In this document: in pieces, positions 7,849 through 16,163 of the stretch | How the letters are laid out: each line of letters starts with the position of its first letter | Position numbering within the stretch: position 1 is the stretch's first letter | Source of the DNA: Streptomyces sp. NBC_00440 | GTDB taxonomy: Bacteria; Actinomycetota; Actinomycetes; Streptomycetales; Streptomycetaceae | Assembly: GCF_036014215.1 (NCBI RefSeq) | Contig: NZ_CP107921.1 | Span: 7,313,501 to 7,377,500 of the forward strand | Reading direction: 5' to 3' | DNA length: 64,000 bases | Notes under the pieces: generated by a model | Seen by the model: only the letters and a program-made list of their open reading frames with translations | Told to the model about the DNA's origin: nothing | The model's database searches: none | Translations under genes and position numbers: made by a program

Positions 7849-10593
7849 TCACGGTGCGCCGAAGGTCAGCACGAGCTGCGGGGTGCCGTCGGCCGCGGTG
7901 GCCTCGCGAGACCACAGCCAGAGCGGATCCGTGCCCGTGCTCGTCAGTGCCAGGCTGTAGGGGCTGCCCAGCGCCGGGGTGAGCGCGGTCGTGTCGAGCG
8001 GGGCCGAGTAGACGGTGGAGCCGTCCGTCGCACCGCTCAGCGTGCCGAGTGTGCCAGGACCCGGTGCGGGCCGGTTGCTGTACGTCAGGGCGGACTCCGT
8101 CCAGTCCCCGGTGACCGGGACGACGGACTGGCTGTCCGCCGAGCCCGCTCCGGTCTGGGTCGAGGTCTTCACCGCCAGCCTGGCGCTCTTCAGCACCGTG
8201 CCCGCCGGGGCGGACGGCAGGGTGAATCGCAGATACGACGCGTACGCCGATGTGCCGCGCACGGCGATCGAGTTCGACGTGCCGTAGTTCGTGCCCGGCG
8301 CACCCGCGTTGACGTAACTGTCCTCGGTGGCCCGGACGGTGGAGACGGTGTCCGCCGGGGCGCTCGCCAGCTTGTGGTGGTCGGCCACCTGCTGCGCGGT
8401 GAGCACCGAGGGGTAGATGGCCGTCTCGTCGATCTGGCCCGCGAAGAAGTTGCTCGTGGGCTGCTGCGGCCAGCCGTTGAGCTGGTCACCGCCGACCCGC
8501 CAGTAGCCGGAGTACGCCTGGTTGCCGGTCACCTTCGACGACGCCTTCAGCGCACCGTCGACATAGAGCGCCATACCGGACGCGCCCTGGGTGGCGACCA
8601 CATGGTGCCAGGCACCGTTGTTGTAGGTGCCCGGCGCCGTGACGGTCTGCGCCCCGCCGGTGTACACACCGAAGACCAGATGCCCGTCGTCGGTCAGGTA
8701 GATGTTCTTGTCGTAGTTGCTGCTGGTCTTCGTGGTGTTGTTGCCGAACCCGACGAGTTTGCCGCCGCGGTCGGTGGTCGTCCTGAACCAGGTCTCGATG
8801 GAGTAGTCACCGTCCACGGTCGTCCTGCGGTCGCTGTACACGACCTGATCGGTGCCGTCGAAACCTATCGCCGCACTGGGGCCGTTGACCGCGGCGGGAG
8901 TCTGCCGGAGCGACGGCCCGTTGAGCTGGATTCCGCTGCTGTCGGACGGGGACGAGTCGCCGGTGAAGGGCGAGCTGCCCTCGTCGTAGCGCCAGTACTG
9001 GGTGGCTCCGTCCTTGAGGACGGCCGTCGGGTACGCCTCCGCCGACGAGGGAACGGTGACCGTCGCGGTGGGCGAAAGACCGCTGGCGTTGCCCGCCGCG
9101 TCCGTCGCCGTGACCCGGTAGGTGTAGGTCTGGCCGGCGGTCACGCCGGTGTCCCTGAACGACATCTGGGGTCGCGACCACGGCAGCGAATCGCCGTCCG
9201 CCGTGTACACCGGGGTCGACGAGCCGTTGCGGTACACCTTGTACGTCAGCTTGCTGTCGTCCAGATCGGTGCTGGAGCGCCAGCGCACCTGCACCTCACC
9301 GGGCTTGATGCTGGACGCACTGGCCTGCGGCACGCCCGGCACCCCGGTGTCGGGGCTCGCCGCGAACCGGGTGAGCCCCTGCGCGGGCGCGGCGTTGACC
9401 GTGGTGAACTCGCCGCCGACCCAGAGGTACTTGTTCGACCCGGTGTCCGATACGGCCAGTGCGCGCGGGCCGATGCCCTCGCCGAGACCGTCGTTGGTGT
9501 TCGGGAACCAGCCGAGCTTGCCGACCGAGGTGGTCGGCTGGGCCAGCAGATGGTTGCGCGGGCCGTCCGGGAACTCACCGACACTGGAGCAGTCGTGGGC
9601 GTGCGACGCGCTGTAGAGGACGTTCTCGTACGACAGCACGGCCTGGGTGGCGCCCAGGCAGGTGTCGCGCCAGCGCTGGCCGAGATCGCTGAGGTTCAGC
9701 GCGATCCGCCCGTCGAAGACGCCGCCGCCCGTCCCCTCGTTGCCGGTGTAGAAACCGGTCGCGTCGGTCCCGATGGTCTTGACGACCGAGTTGGTCTCGA
9801 TGAAGCCCGGATACGTCTTCACGTTGTCGCCCGATGTGGCGTCGACCACGGCCAGCGCGTGCGAGTCGGCGCCGTTGACGGTGAAGAAGTCACCGCCGAG
9901 CAGGACATCGTGCCCGTCGGGCGTGACCGCGATCGCGCGGCCCGGCAGGTCGGCGTCCGCCCGGAACGGCCGCAGCGCCCCGGTGCCGCTGTCCACCGCG
10001 GCGAACCGCTTGCGGGTCTCGCCCGCGACGGTCCCGAAGTCGCCGCCCGCGTACACCGTGTCGCCGGTGACCGCGAGCGCCCGCACGGTCGCCGGGAAAC
10101 TCGGGTGGAAGTCCGGCTCGGGGGCGCAGGTGGCGATGTCGATCGCCGCGAGGCTGCTGGCCTGTACACCGTTGACGGCGCCGAAGTAGCCGCCCGCGTA
10201 CAGGGTCTTCTTGTCGGGCGAGACCGCGAGCGCCCGCACGGTCGCGGTGCCGCTGCTCACGGTGAACGACAGCTTGCAGGACGTCGGCGCCCCGGTCGCG
10301 GCGTTCATCGCCACGAAGTTGACGGCGTCCTGCGGCGTCCCGCTCGCCCCGTCCGGCGGCCGGACCTGCGAGAACGTACCGCCGACGAAGACGGTCCCCT
10401 GCGCCTCGGCCAGCGCCCAGACGATTCCGTTGGTCTGCCAGGTCGGCAGGTTGTCCGCGGTGAACGCCACCGGAGGGGTGACCGCCGTGGCCGGTGCCGC
10501 GGCTGTCACCCCCAGACCCGCTGTGACAGTGAGGACGAGGGCGGCCGAAAGCCCTCTGGATCTCGATCTGGATCTGGATCTACGCATGTACAT
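7849..10593 (-). CDS. Secreted multidomain protein: beta-propeller, FN3, LamG, DNRLRE
   Basis: 914 residues with a signal peptide (basic RS-repeat n-region, core 'LSAALVLTVTAGLGVTAAAPATA'). Domains in order: a WD40/PQQ-like propeller of repeated 'VYAGGDFGTV/LYAGGYFGAV/LWVGGEFTTV' blades (about 40-400); one fibronectin III domain ('SKLTYKVYRNG...GQTYTYRVTATDAAGN', to about 500); a LamG/ConA-like domain ('YSIETWFRTT', 'WHHVVATQ', 'ALYVDGAL', about 540-720); and a C-terminal DNRLRE-type domain ('TEDSYVNAGAPGTNYG...YLRFTLP', 730-914). All are carbohydrate- or surface-binding modules, and no catalytic site is visible. It may bind the exported polysaccharide or the envelope. ATGs at 10593 and 10587 are both possible, preceded by GGGGGG. 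Confidence 0.75.
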   Translation of the reverse strand: MYMRRSRSRSRSRGLSAALVLTVTAGLGVTAAAPATAVTPPVAFTADNLPTWQTNGIVWALAEAQGTVFVGGTFSQVRPPDGASGTPQDAVNFVAMNAATGAPTSCKLSFTVSSGTATVRALAVSPDKKTLYAGGYFGAVNGVQASSLAAIDIATCAPEPDFHPSFPATVRALAVTGDTVYAGGDFGTVAGETRKRFAAVDSGTGALRPFRADADLPGRAIAVTPDGHDVLLGGDFFTVNGADSHALAVVDATSGDNVKTYPGFIETNSVVKTIGTDATGFYTGNEGTGGGVFDGRIALNLSDLGQRWRDTCLGATQAVLSYENVLYSASHAHDCSSVGEFPDGPRNHLLAQPTTSVGKLGWFPNTNDGLGEGIGPRALAVSDTGSNKYLWVGGEFTTVNAAPAQGLTRFAASPDTGVPGVPQASASSIKPGEVQVRWRSSTDLDDSKLTYKVYRNGSSTPVYTADGDSLPWSRPQMSFRDTGVTAGQTYTYRVTATDAAGNASGLSPTATVTVPSSAEAYPTAVLKDGATQYWRYDEGSSPFTGDSSPSDSSGIQLNGPSLRQTPAAVNGPSAAIGFDGTDQVVYSDRRTTVDGDYSIETWFRTTTDRGGKLVGFGNNTTKTSSNYDKNIYLTDDGHLVFGVYTGGAQTVTAPGTYNNGAWHHVVATQGASGMALYVDGALKASSKVTGNQAYSGYWRVGGDQLNGWPQQPTSNFFAGQIDETAIYPSVLTAQQVADHHKLASAPADTVSTVRATEDSYVNAGAPGTNYGTSNSIAVRGTSAYASYLRFTLPSAPAGTVLKSARLAVKTSTQTGAGSADSQSVVPVTGDWTESALTYSNRPAPGPGTLGTLSGATDGSTVYSAPLDTTALTPALGSPYSLALTSTGTDPLWLWSREATAADGTPQLVLTFGAP
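10555..10578. repeat. Hexanucleotide repeat TCTSGA x4 in the LamG protein signal peptide
   Basis: Four tandem hexamers (TCTGGA/TCTCGA) encode the Arg-Ser pairs of the signal-peptide n-region. Copy-number slippage would change only the number of basic residues and stay in frame. Confidence 0.7.
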
Positions 10594-10619
10594 ACCCCCC
10601 AGGCATGAAGTCGTTCACG

Positions 10620-11633
10620 TCAGCGGTCGATGCGGACGTTCGCACCGGCCAGTTGGTCCGCCACCTGACGCACATCGGCGTCCACCATGATCCGGGCCAG
10701 CTCCTCCACGAGCACCTCCGGCTTCCAGCCGAGCAGTTCGTTCGCCTTGGCCGGGTCGCCGATCAGCGCGTCCACCTCACTGGGGCGCTCGTACTTCGGG
10801 TCGTAGCGGACGTACCTGTCCCAGTCCAGACCCGCGTGCGCGAAGGCCGTCTCCACGAACTCCCTTACCGTCGCCGCCACTCCGGTCGCCACCACGAAGT
10901 CGGTCGGCTCGTCGTGCTGGAGCATCCGCCACATCGCGTCCACGTACTCCGGGGCGTACCCCCAGTCGCGTACGGCGTCCAGATTGCCCAGGTAGAGCCG
11001 GTCCTGGAGTCCCGCCTTGATGCGCGCCACCGCGCGGGTCACCTTCCGGGTCACGAAGGTCTCGCCCCGGCGCGGCGACTCGTGGTTGAAGAGGATGCCG
11101 TTCACCGCGTACATGCCGTACGCCTCACGGTAGTTGACCGTGGTCCAGTACCCGAAGACCTTGGCCGCGCCGTACGGGCTGCGCGGATGGAACGGCGTGC
11201 CCTCGTGCTGCGGGGGCGGGGTGGCGCCGAACATCTCGGAGGACGACGCCTGGTAGTAGCGGGTCTCGATGCCGCTCGCCCGGATGGCCTCCAGAAGCCG
11301 CAGCGCCCCGAGACCCGTCACATCGCCCGTGTACAGGGGGGCGTCGAAGGAGACCCTGACGTGGGACTGGGCCCCGAGGTTGTAGACCTCGTCCGGTCTC
11401 AGCTCACGCAGCAGGTTCACCAGCGCCACCCCGTCGGCGAGGTCCGCGTGGTGCAGCACGAAGGACCGGTCGGGCTGCTGCGGATCCTGGTAGATGTGGT
11501 CGACCCGCTCCGTGTTGAAGCTCGACGAACGCCGGAGCAGCCCGTGGACCGTGTAGCCCTTGGAGAGCAGCAGCTCGGCCAGATAGGAACCGTCCTGACC
11601 GGTGACTCCGGTGATCAGTGCGGACTTGCTCAT
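10620..11633 (-). CDS. gmd: GDP-mannose 4,6-dehydratase
   Basis: 337 residues, extended short-chain dehydrogenase fold. It has the NAD(P)-binding '[25 protein letters not shown]', the catalytic Ser/Thr region '[14 protein letters not shown]', '[12 protein letters not shown]' (YxxxK), and the family-specific '[19 protein letters not shown]'. It converts GDP-D-mannose to GDP-4-keto-6-deoxymannose in the cytoplasm, the first step to GDP-L-fucose and other 6-deoxyhexoses. It is divergent from the fucose synthase gene across a 125-base region with a perfect palindrome. Its place in this locus implies a 6-deoxyhexose (probably fucose) in the polysaccharide. Confidence 0.96.
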   Translation of the reverse strand: MSKSALITGVTGQDGSYLAELLLSKGYTVHGLLRRSSSFNTERVDHIYQDPQQPDRSFVLHHADLADGVALVNLLRELRPDEVYNLGAQSHVRVSFDAPLYTGDVTGLGALRLLEAIRASGIETRYYQASSSEMFGATPPPQHEGTPFHPRSPYGAAKVFGYWTTVNYREAYGMYAVNGILFNHESPRRGETFVTRKVTRAVARIKAGLQDRLYLGNLDAVRDWGYAPEYVDAMWRMLQHDEPTDFVVATGVAATVREFVETAFAHAGLDWDRYVRYDPKYERPSEVDALIGDPAKANELLGWKPEVLVEELARIMVDADVRQVADQLAGANVRIDR

Positions 11634-11652
11634 ATGGGATGTCCCTCTCTGG

Positions 11653-11664
11653 CGGACCGGTCCG
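11653..11664. promoter_or_regulatory. Perfect 12-bp palindrome CGGACCGGTCCG in the gmd-fcl intergenic region
   Basis: Lies 20 bases upstream of the gmd start in the only DNA shared by both GDP-fucose genes, where a dimeric regulator could control both directions. No family can be assigned from the site. Confidence 0.4.
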
Positions 11665-11758
11665 GGACCCGCCCGGACCCCGCGGTTATGTTGTGGTTCG
11701 GGAAATAAGTCAGCATCTTGGCCCCGGTGACGGGCTTCGTCCTGGCATGATCCGGCTC

Positions 11759-12697
11759 ATGACTGAATCGCTGTTCCTGCCGCCGGGCGCCCGTATATTC
11801 GTCGCCGGCCACCGCGGCCTCGTCGGATCGGCGGTGGCCCGCAGGCTCACCGCCGACGGATACCAGGTCCTCACCCGCACCCGTACCGAACTGGATCTGC
11901 GCGACGCCGTGAGCACCGAGCGCTACCTCGGTGACACCCGTCCCGACGCGGTCGTCCTGGCCGCGGCCAAGGTCGGCGGCATCATGGCGAACAGCACCTA
12001 CCCGGTCCAGTTCATCGAGGAGAACCTGCAGATCCAGCTGAGCGTGATCGCCGGGGCGCACGCGGCGGGCGTCGGCAGGCTGCTCTTCCTGGGCTCGTCC
12101 TGCATCTACCCGAAGCTCGCCCCGCAGCCGATCAGCGAGGACTCCCTGCTGACCGGGGCGCTGGAGCCCACCAACCAGGCGTACGCACTGGCCAAGATCG
12201 CCGGAATCGTGCAGATCCAGTCGTACCGGCAGCAGTACGGGGCGGCCTACATCTCCGCCATGCCGACCAACCTCTACGGGCCCGGCGACAACTTCGACCT
12301 GGAGACCTCGCACGTCCTGCCGGCGCTGATCCGCCGCTTCCACGAGGCCCGCACGGCAGGCCGCGACGAGGTGGTGCTCTGGGGCTCCGGCACCCCGCGC
12401 CGGGAGTTCCTCCATGTCGACGACCTGGCCTCCGCCTGCGCCCTGCTGCTCCGCTCGTACGACGGCGACGCACCCGTCAACGTCGGCTGCGGCGCCGACC
12501 TGACGATCCGTGAACTCGCTGCCACTGTCGCCGAAGTGACCGGCTTCGAGGGGCGGATCGGCTGGGACACCTCCAAGCCGGACGGCACCCCGCGCAAGCT
12601 GCTCGACATCACCCGGCTGAGTTCGCTCGGCTGGAAGCCGGGCGTCGCGCTGCGCGACGGGATCGCCGCCACCTACGCCGCCTGGAAGCGCGGCTGA
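11759..12697 (+). CDS. fcl: GDP-L-fucose synthase
   Basis: 312 residues, extended SDR: '[18 protein letters not shown]' nucleotide-binding motif, '[22 protein letters not shown]', the catalytic '[21 protein letters not shown]', 'YALAKIAGI' (YxxxK), and 'LYGPGDNFD'. These are signatures of the epimerase/reductase that turns GDP-4-keto-6-deoxymannose into GDP-L-fucose with NADPH. ATG 11759 gives the usual family length; ATG 11747 is also in frame, and neither has a strong ribosome site. It pairs functionally with the divergent gmd. Convergent with the sugar phosphotransferase gene, 52 bases apart. Confidence 0.95.
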   Translation: MTESLFLPPGARIFVAGHRGLVGSAVARRLTADGYQVLTRTRTELDLRDAVSTERYLGDTRPDAVVLAAAKVGGIMANSTYPVQFIEENLQIQLSVIAGAHAAGVGRLLFLGSSCIYPKLAPQPISEDSLLTGALEPTNQAYALAKIAGIVQIQSYRQQYGAAYISAMPTNLYGPGDNFDLETSHVLPALIRRFHEARTAGRDEVVLWGSGTPRREFLHVDDLASACALLLRSYDGDAPVNVGCGADLTIRELAATVAEVTGFEGRIGWDTSKPDGTPRKLLDITRLSSLGWKPGVALRDGIAATYAAWKRG

Positions 12698-12749
12698 CGG
12701 TCTCTGGGCCCGGGTCCCTGCCCGCATGGGCGGCACGGACAGCGGCCGG

Positions 12750-14225
12750 TCAGTACGCACCGCGGCCGTCGACAACGGCGCGGAGCGTACGGGCCATCAC
12801 ATCGACATCGCTGGTGAACGACCAGTTGTCGACGTACTGGAGATCGAGCTGGATGGCCTCGTCCCAGGAGAGGTCGGACCGGCCGCTGACCTGCCAGAGC
12901 CCGGTCATCCCGGGTCTTACAGCCAGCCGCCTGGCCTCCGTCTCGTTGTAGAGCGCGACCTCCTCGGGCAGCGGCGGGCGCGGGCCGACCAGGGACATGA
13001 CACCGAGCAACACATTGATCAGCTGGGGCAGTTCGTCGAGGGACGTCCTGCGCAGCAGCCGTCCGGTCCGGGTGACCCGCGGGTCGCGCCGCATCTTGAA
13101 CATCGGCCCGTCGGTCTCGTTCGCCGCCGCCAGCTCGGCCTTGCGGGCGTCCGCGTCCAGCCGCATCGTGCGGAACTTCCACATGACGAACGGTGTGCCG
13201 CCCTGGCCGATCCGCTGCTGCCGGTAGAAGACCGGGCCGGCCGAACTCAGCCCGACCGCAAGGGCTATCACCAGGAACAGCGGTGACAGCAGCAGCAGCC
13301 CCAGACCCGCGCCCGCCCGGTCCGTGACGGACTTCAGCACCGGCTGGGCGCCGCGCCGCACCGGCGGCACGATGCGCAGCAGAGCCATCCCGGCGGCTGA
13401 CGCGGGCTCCATCCGCTTGACGGAGATCTCCACCAGGCCCGGCGCCAGGGCCAGTTCGACCCCGGCGTCGTGCAGCGCCCAGGACAGCCGCCGCAGCCGC
13501 TCGCCCGACATGCCCGCACCGGGTGCGACCAGGACGACATCGGCGGCCAGCTCGTGTGCGGCGCTCAGCAGCGGCACGGTGTCGTCGGCGGTGGCCGCAG
13601 GGGCCTGCCGGGCCAGCCGGCCCGCCAGCCGCGAGCCGCTGTCCACCGCGCCCACGCCGACCGCCACGATGCCGACCACGACGTACGGGTGGTCGGTGCG
13701 GCCCGCCAGATGTCCGGCGACCTCGTCGGCGGCCGACGGTTCGCCGACGACCAGCACCCGGGTGACGACCTGGGCCTTGCGGCGGGCCGCCGCCAGATGC
13801 CGGTAGGTCGCCCGGCGGCAGACGAGCGTGGCCAGCAGGGCCGGCAGGAGGACCAACAGGCAGAGCAGCGGCGGGTGGTGCAGTTCGGCCGCGCTGCGGA
13901 CCACGGCCAGCACACCCAGCAGGATCAGCCAGTCGTGCAGGACCGGCAGCGCACCCCTGGACTCGCCCAGGGCGCGCTTGGTGTAGCGGTGCCGGAGCGC
14001 CTGCACCCCGAGCCAGGCGAGCGCTGTCACGGCCGCCGACCGGAGCGCGTACGGCTGGCCCTGGGCGCGGAACACGAGAGCGACCGGCAGCGCTGTCGCC
14101 GCGACGTCGGCGAGCAGCGCCGTCGGCAGGTACCACGGTGCTTTCAGGCGCATCCCATGCGGGATCGCGCCTGATGAAGTGCTGATGTCGGACGCACTGG
14201 TCTCAGGCGTTCGGACATGCCACAT
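12750..14225 (-). CDS. WbaP/CpsE-type polyprenyl-phosphate sugar phosphotransferase
   Basis: 491 residues. Four or five N-terminal membrane helices, a central CoA-binding-like domain ('VLVVGEPSAADEVAGHL', 'VVLVAPGAGMSGERL'), a further membrane helix near 'GLGLLLLSPLFLVIALAVGL', and a C-terminal bacterial sugar transferase domain. That domain has 'MWKFRTM', 'TSLDELPQLINVL', 'LVGPRPPLP' and 'RPGMTGLWQVSGRS'. It transfers a hexose-1-phosphate to undecaprenyl phosphate to start each repeat unit. ATG 14225 chosen: GGGGGG lies close upstream, and the longer frame adds an untypical N-terminus. Its start region shares a GGGGGGTA leader with the LamG protein gene. Confidence 0.9.
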   Translation of the reverse strand: MWHVRTPETSASDISTSSGAIPHGMRLKAPWYLPTALLADVAATALPVALVFRAQGQPYALRSAAVTALAWLGVQALRHRYTKRALGESRGALPVLHDWLILLGVLAVVRSAAELHHPPLLCLLVLLPALLATLVCRRATYRHLAAARRKAQVVTRVLVVGEPSAADEVAGHLAGRTDHPYVVVGIVAVGVGAVDSGSRLAGRLARQAPAATADDTVPLLSAAHELAADVVLVAPGAGMSGERLRRLSWALHDAGVELALAPGLVEISVKRMEPASAAGMALLRIVPPVRRGAQPVLKSVTDRAGAGLGLLLLSPLFLVIALAVGLSSAGPVFYRQQRIGQGGTPFVMWKFRTMRLDADARKAELAAANETDGPMFKMRRDPRVTRTGRLLRRTSLDELPQLINVLLGVMSLVGPRPPLPEEVALYNETEARRLAVRPGMTGLWQVSGRSDLSWDEAIQLDLQYVDNWSFTSDVDVMARTLRAVVDGRGAY

Positions 14226-14536
14226 GTACCCCCCCGGCACGTGTTGACTGGTTCGTCCTGTTCGTCGATTCCCCGATCGACGAACTGGAGTCGCAACAGG
14301 GAACAGTACGACAAACTTCAGGTCGCACAATGCCGTTTACGTAAACGTTGCGACCGATTGGCCCCGGCGTGTATCGGGAGGGCATGTGGTGAAGGGGTGT
14401 TGGGCTCGTGTAATTCTGGCCGAATGGTCACGTACTGGCTCGTTCGGGACGGACTCCCAGTTGTCCCGGAGCCGCATTTCCGCTCTACTACTGCCCAACC
14501 CCCTTACTACGGGCGGCCTTCCGGGAAGGAGCGACG
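14226..14536. promoter_or_regulatory. Divergent promoter region of the sugar transferase and GH71 genes
   Basis: No gene in these 311 bases. It holds a perfect 12-bp palindrome GTTTACGTAAAC (14335-14346), flanked by GGTCGCA (14321-14327) and TGCGACC (14349-14355), an outer 7-base inverted repeat whose centre is offset by about 2 bases. A further TCGCAAC lies at 14291. This nested symmetry is a good operator candidate for a LacI- or GntR-type regulator controlling both the initiating transferase and the glycanase. Confidence 0.5.
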
Positions 14537-16147
14537 ATGGCCGAAGCGCCGGAACGAACCTTGGCGCCCCACCGCCGCAGAACCGCCGGGCGGCGCATCC
14601 TGCTGCCGGGAGCCGGTCTGGTGCTCGGGCTGCTGCTGATCTGCCTGCTGGCCGGCAACGGAATGGCCTGGTCGCCCTTCGGGGCGGACGGGAAGCCCGC
14701 CGGGGGAGCACCCGCCGCCGCACCGTCCGCGCAGGGCCCGGCGGCGCGTGCCGGGGACCTCACTCCCAGGCCGCAGCACGTCACCGGCAAGGAGCTCCCC
14801 TTCGACCTGCCCTCACCCGCGACACTGCGAACCGGCCACCACCTGGTGTTCGCCCACTACTTCACGCCGTATCCGCTGTCCCTGGACAACAAGCCGGCCG
14901 GGCAGGACTACTACAGCCGCAACTACCTGACGGCGCAGGGCGAGAACGGCAAACACGCCCCGTACGGCGGCCTGTTGCGGGACCGGCCACTGCCCGTGGC
15001 GCCCCGGGGCGGCGACTGGCAGCTCGCCAACCTCCAGCAGGAGGTCCGCACCGCCAGGGCCGCGGGCATCGACGGGTTCAGCGTCGACATCCTCTCGCTG
15101 ACCGGACCGAACTGGGAGCGGGTCAACCTCCTGCTCAAGGCTGCCGCTTCGGCCGCGCCGGGCTTCCGCATCATGCTGATGCCGGACATGACGTCGCTGC
15201 ACACCGACCCGACGACGCTGGCGGACGCCCTGGCGGGTCTCGCCGCCTCACCGGCCGCCCACCGGCTCGGCGACGGACGCCTGGTGATCTCGCCCTTCAA
15301 GGCGGAGGCGCACAGTCCCGGCTGGTGGTCGCAGCTGACCACGCGGCTCCGGACCCAGCACGGCATCCGGACGGCCCTGGTCCCGCTGTTCCTCGACTTC
15401 ACCGCGAACGCCGAGCGGTTCGCCCCGATCAGCTACGGCTTCTCGGAGTGGGGAAACCGCAGCTACACCGCCCAGGCGGGCGCCGCCTCCGACGTCGCTC
15501 TGGCCCACCGGCTGGGCAAGACCTGGATGCAGCCGGTCTCGGTCCAGGACGCCAGGCCCAACCAGGGGGTGTACGACGAGGCGGGCAACACCGCTACGCT
15601 GCGGGCCGGCTGGGGTCACGCGATCGACGACGGCGCCGACTGGGTCCAGCTCACCACCTGGAACGACTACTCCGAGGGGAGCCAGTTCGCACCGTCGCTG
15701 CACAACGGATACGTCTACCTCGACCTGTCCTCGTACTACCTCACCCGCTTCAAGACGGGGCAGTGGCCCAGGATCGTACGCGACACGGTCTATCTGACCT
15801 CACGGGTCCAGTTCGCCGGGACCCGGCCGCTGCCCGGGGCACAGCAGAAGCTGATGAGCCCGCGCGCCGGGACGGCGGCGCCCCGTGACACGGTGGAGGC
15901 GCTGACCTTCCTGACCGCGCCCGCCGTCCTGGACACCGTGGTCGGCACCGAGCGGCAGAGCCACCCGGTGCCGGCCGGAGTGCGGCCCACCCTGGTGCCG
16001 CTGCACACCGGGTGGAGCGCGGCCACGGTGCGCCGGGACGGCCGCACCGTGGCGGAGGTGACCTCGCGCCACCCGGTGCGGAGTCAGGTCCAGGTCCAGG
16101 ACCTCCAGTACTACGCGGAGAGCAGCGGCCGCCCGGACACGCCCTGA
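14537..16147 (+). CDS. Membrane-anchored glycoside hydrolase, GH71-like (alpha-1,3-glucanase family)
   Basis: 536 residues. A basic N-terminus and one membrane helix (about 20-42) act as anchor or uncleaved signal, then an Ala/Pro linker. The catalytic domain has the GH71 pattern: 'HLVFAHYFTPYPLSLDNK', 'YYSRNYL', 'AAGIDGFSVDILSL', 'FRIMLMPDMTSL', 'YGFSEWGN', 'WMQPVSVQDARPNQ' and 'WVQLTTWNDYSEGSQFAPS'. Family members cut alpha-1,3-glucans such as mutan and fungal pseudonigeran; the conserved Asp/Glu pairs fit. It may trim the secreted polysaccharide or attack fungal walls. AAGGAG precedes the ATG. It converges on the GH55-like gene with a shared terminator. Confidence 0.8.
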   Translation: MAEAPERTLAPHRRRTAGRRILLPGAGLVLGLLLICLLAGNGMAWSPFGADGKPAGGAPAAAPSAQGPAARAGDLTPRPQHVTGKELPFDLPSPATLRTGHHLVFAHYFTPYPLSLDNKPAGQDYYSRNYLTAQGENGKHAPYGGLLRDRPLPVAPRGGDWQLANLQQEVRTARAAGIDGFSVDILSLTGPNWERVNLLLKAAASAAPGFRIMLMPDMTSLHTDPTTLADALAGLAASPAAHRLGDGRLVISPFKAEAHSPGWWSQLTTRLRTQHGIRTALVPLFLDFTANAERFAPISYGFSEWGNRSYTAQAGAASDVALAHRLGKTWMQPVSVQDARPNQGVYDEAGNTATLRAGWGHAIDDGADWVQLTTWNDYSEGSQFAPSLHNGYVYLDLSSYYLTRFKTGQWPRIVRDTVYLTSRVQFAGTRPLPGAQQKLMSPRAGTAAPRDTVEALTFLTAPAVLDTVVGTERQSHPVPAGVRPTLVPLHTGWSAATVRRDGRTVAEVTSRHPVRSQVQVQDLQYYAESSGRPDTP

Positions 16148-16163
16148 GCTCCGGCGCTCAGGG
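16142..16163. terminator. Bidirectional terminator between GH71 and GH55-like genes
   Basis: CCCTGAGC (16142-16149) and GCTCAGGG (16156-16163) form an 8-bp hairpin with a 6-base loop that includes both stop codons. One structure can end both convergent transcripts. Confidence 0.6.

Noticed and set aside
8374..10608. 744-residue frame on the plus strand opposite the LamG protein
   Set aside because: Repetitive Arg/Val/Gly antisense shadow; the minus strand encodes clear domains and a signal peptide.
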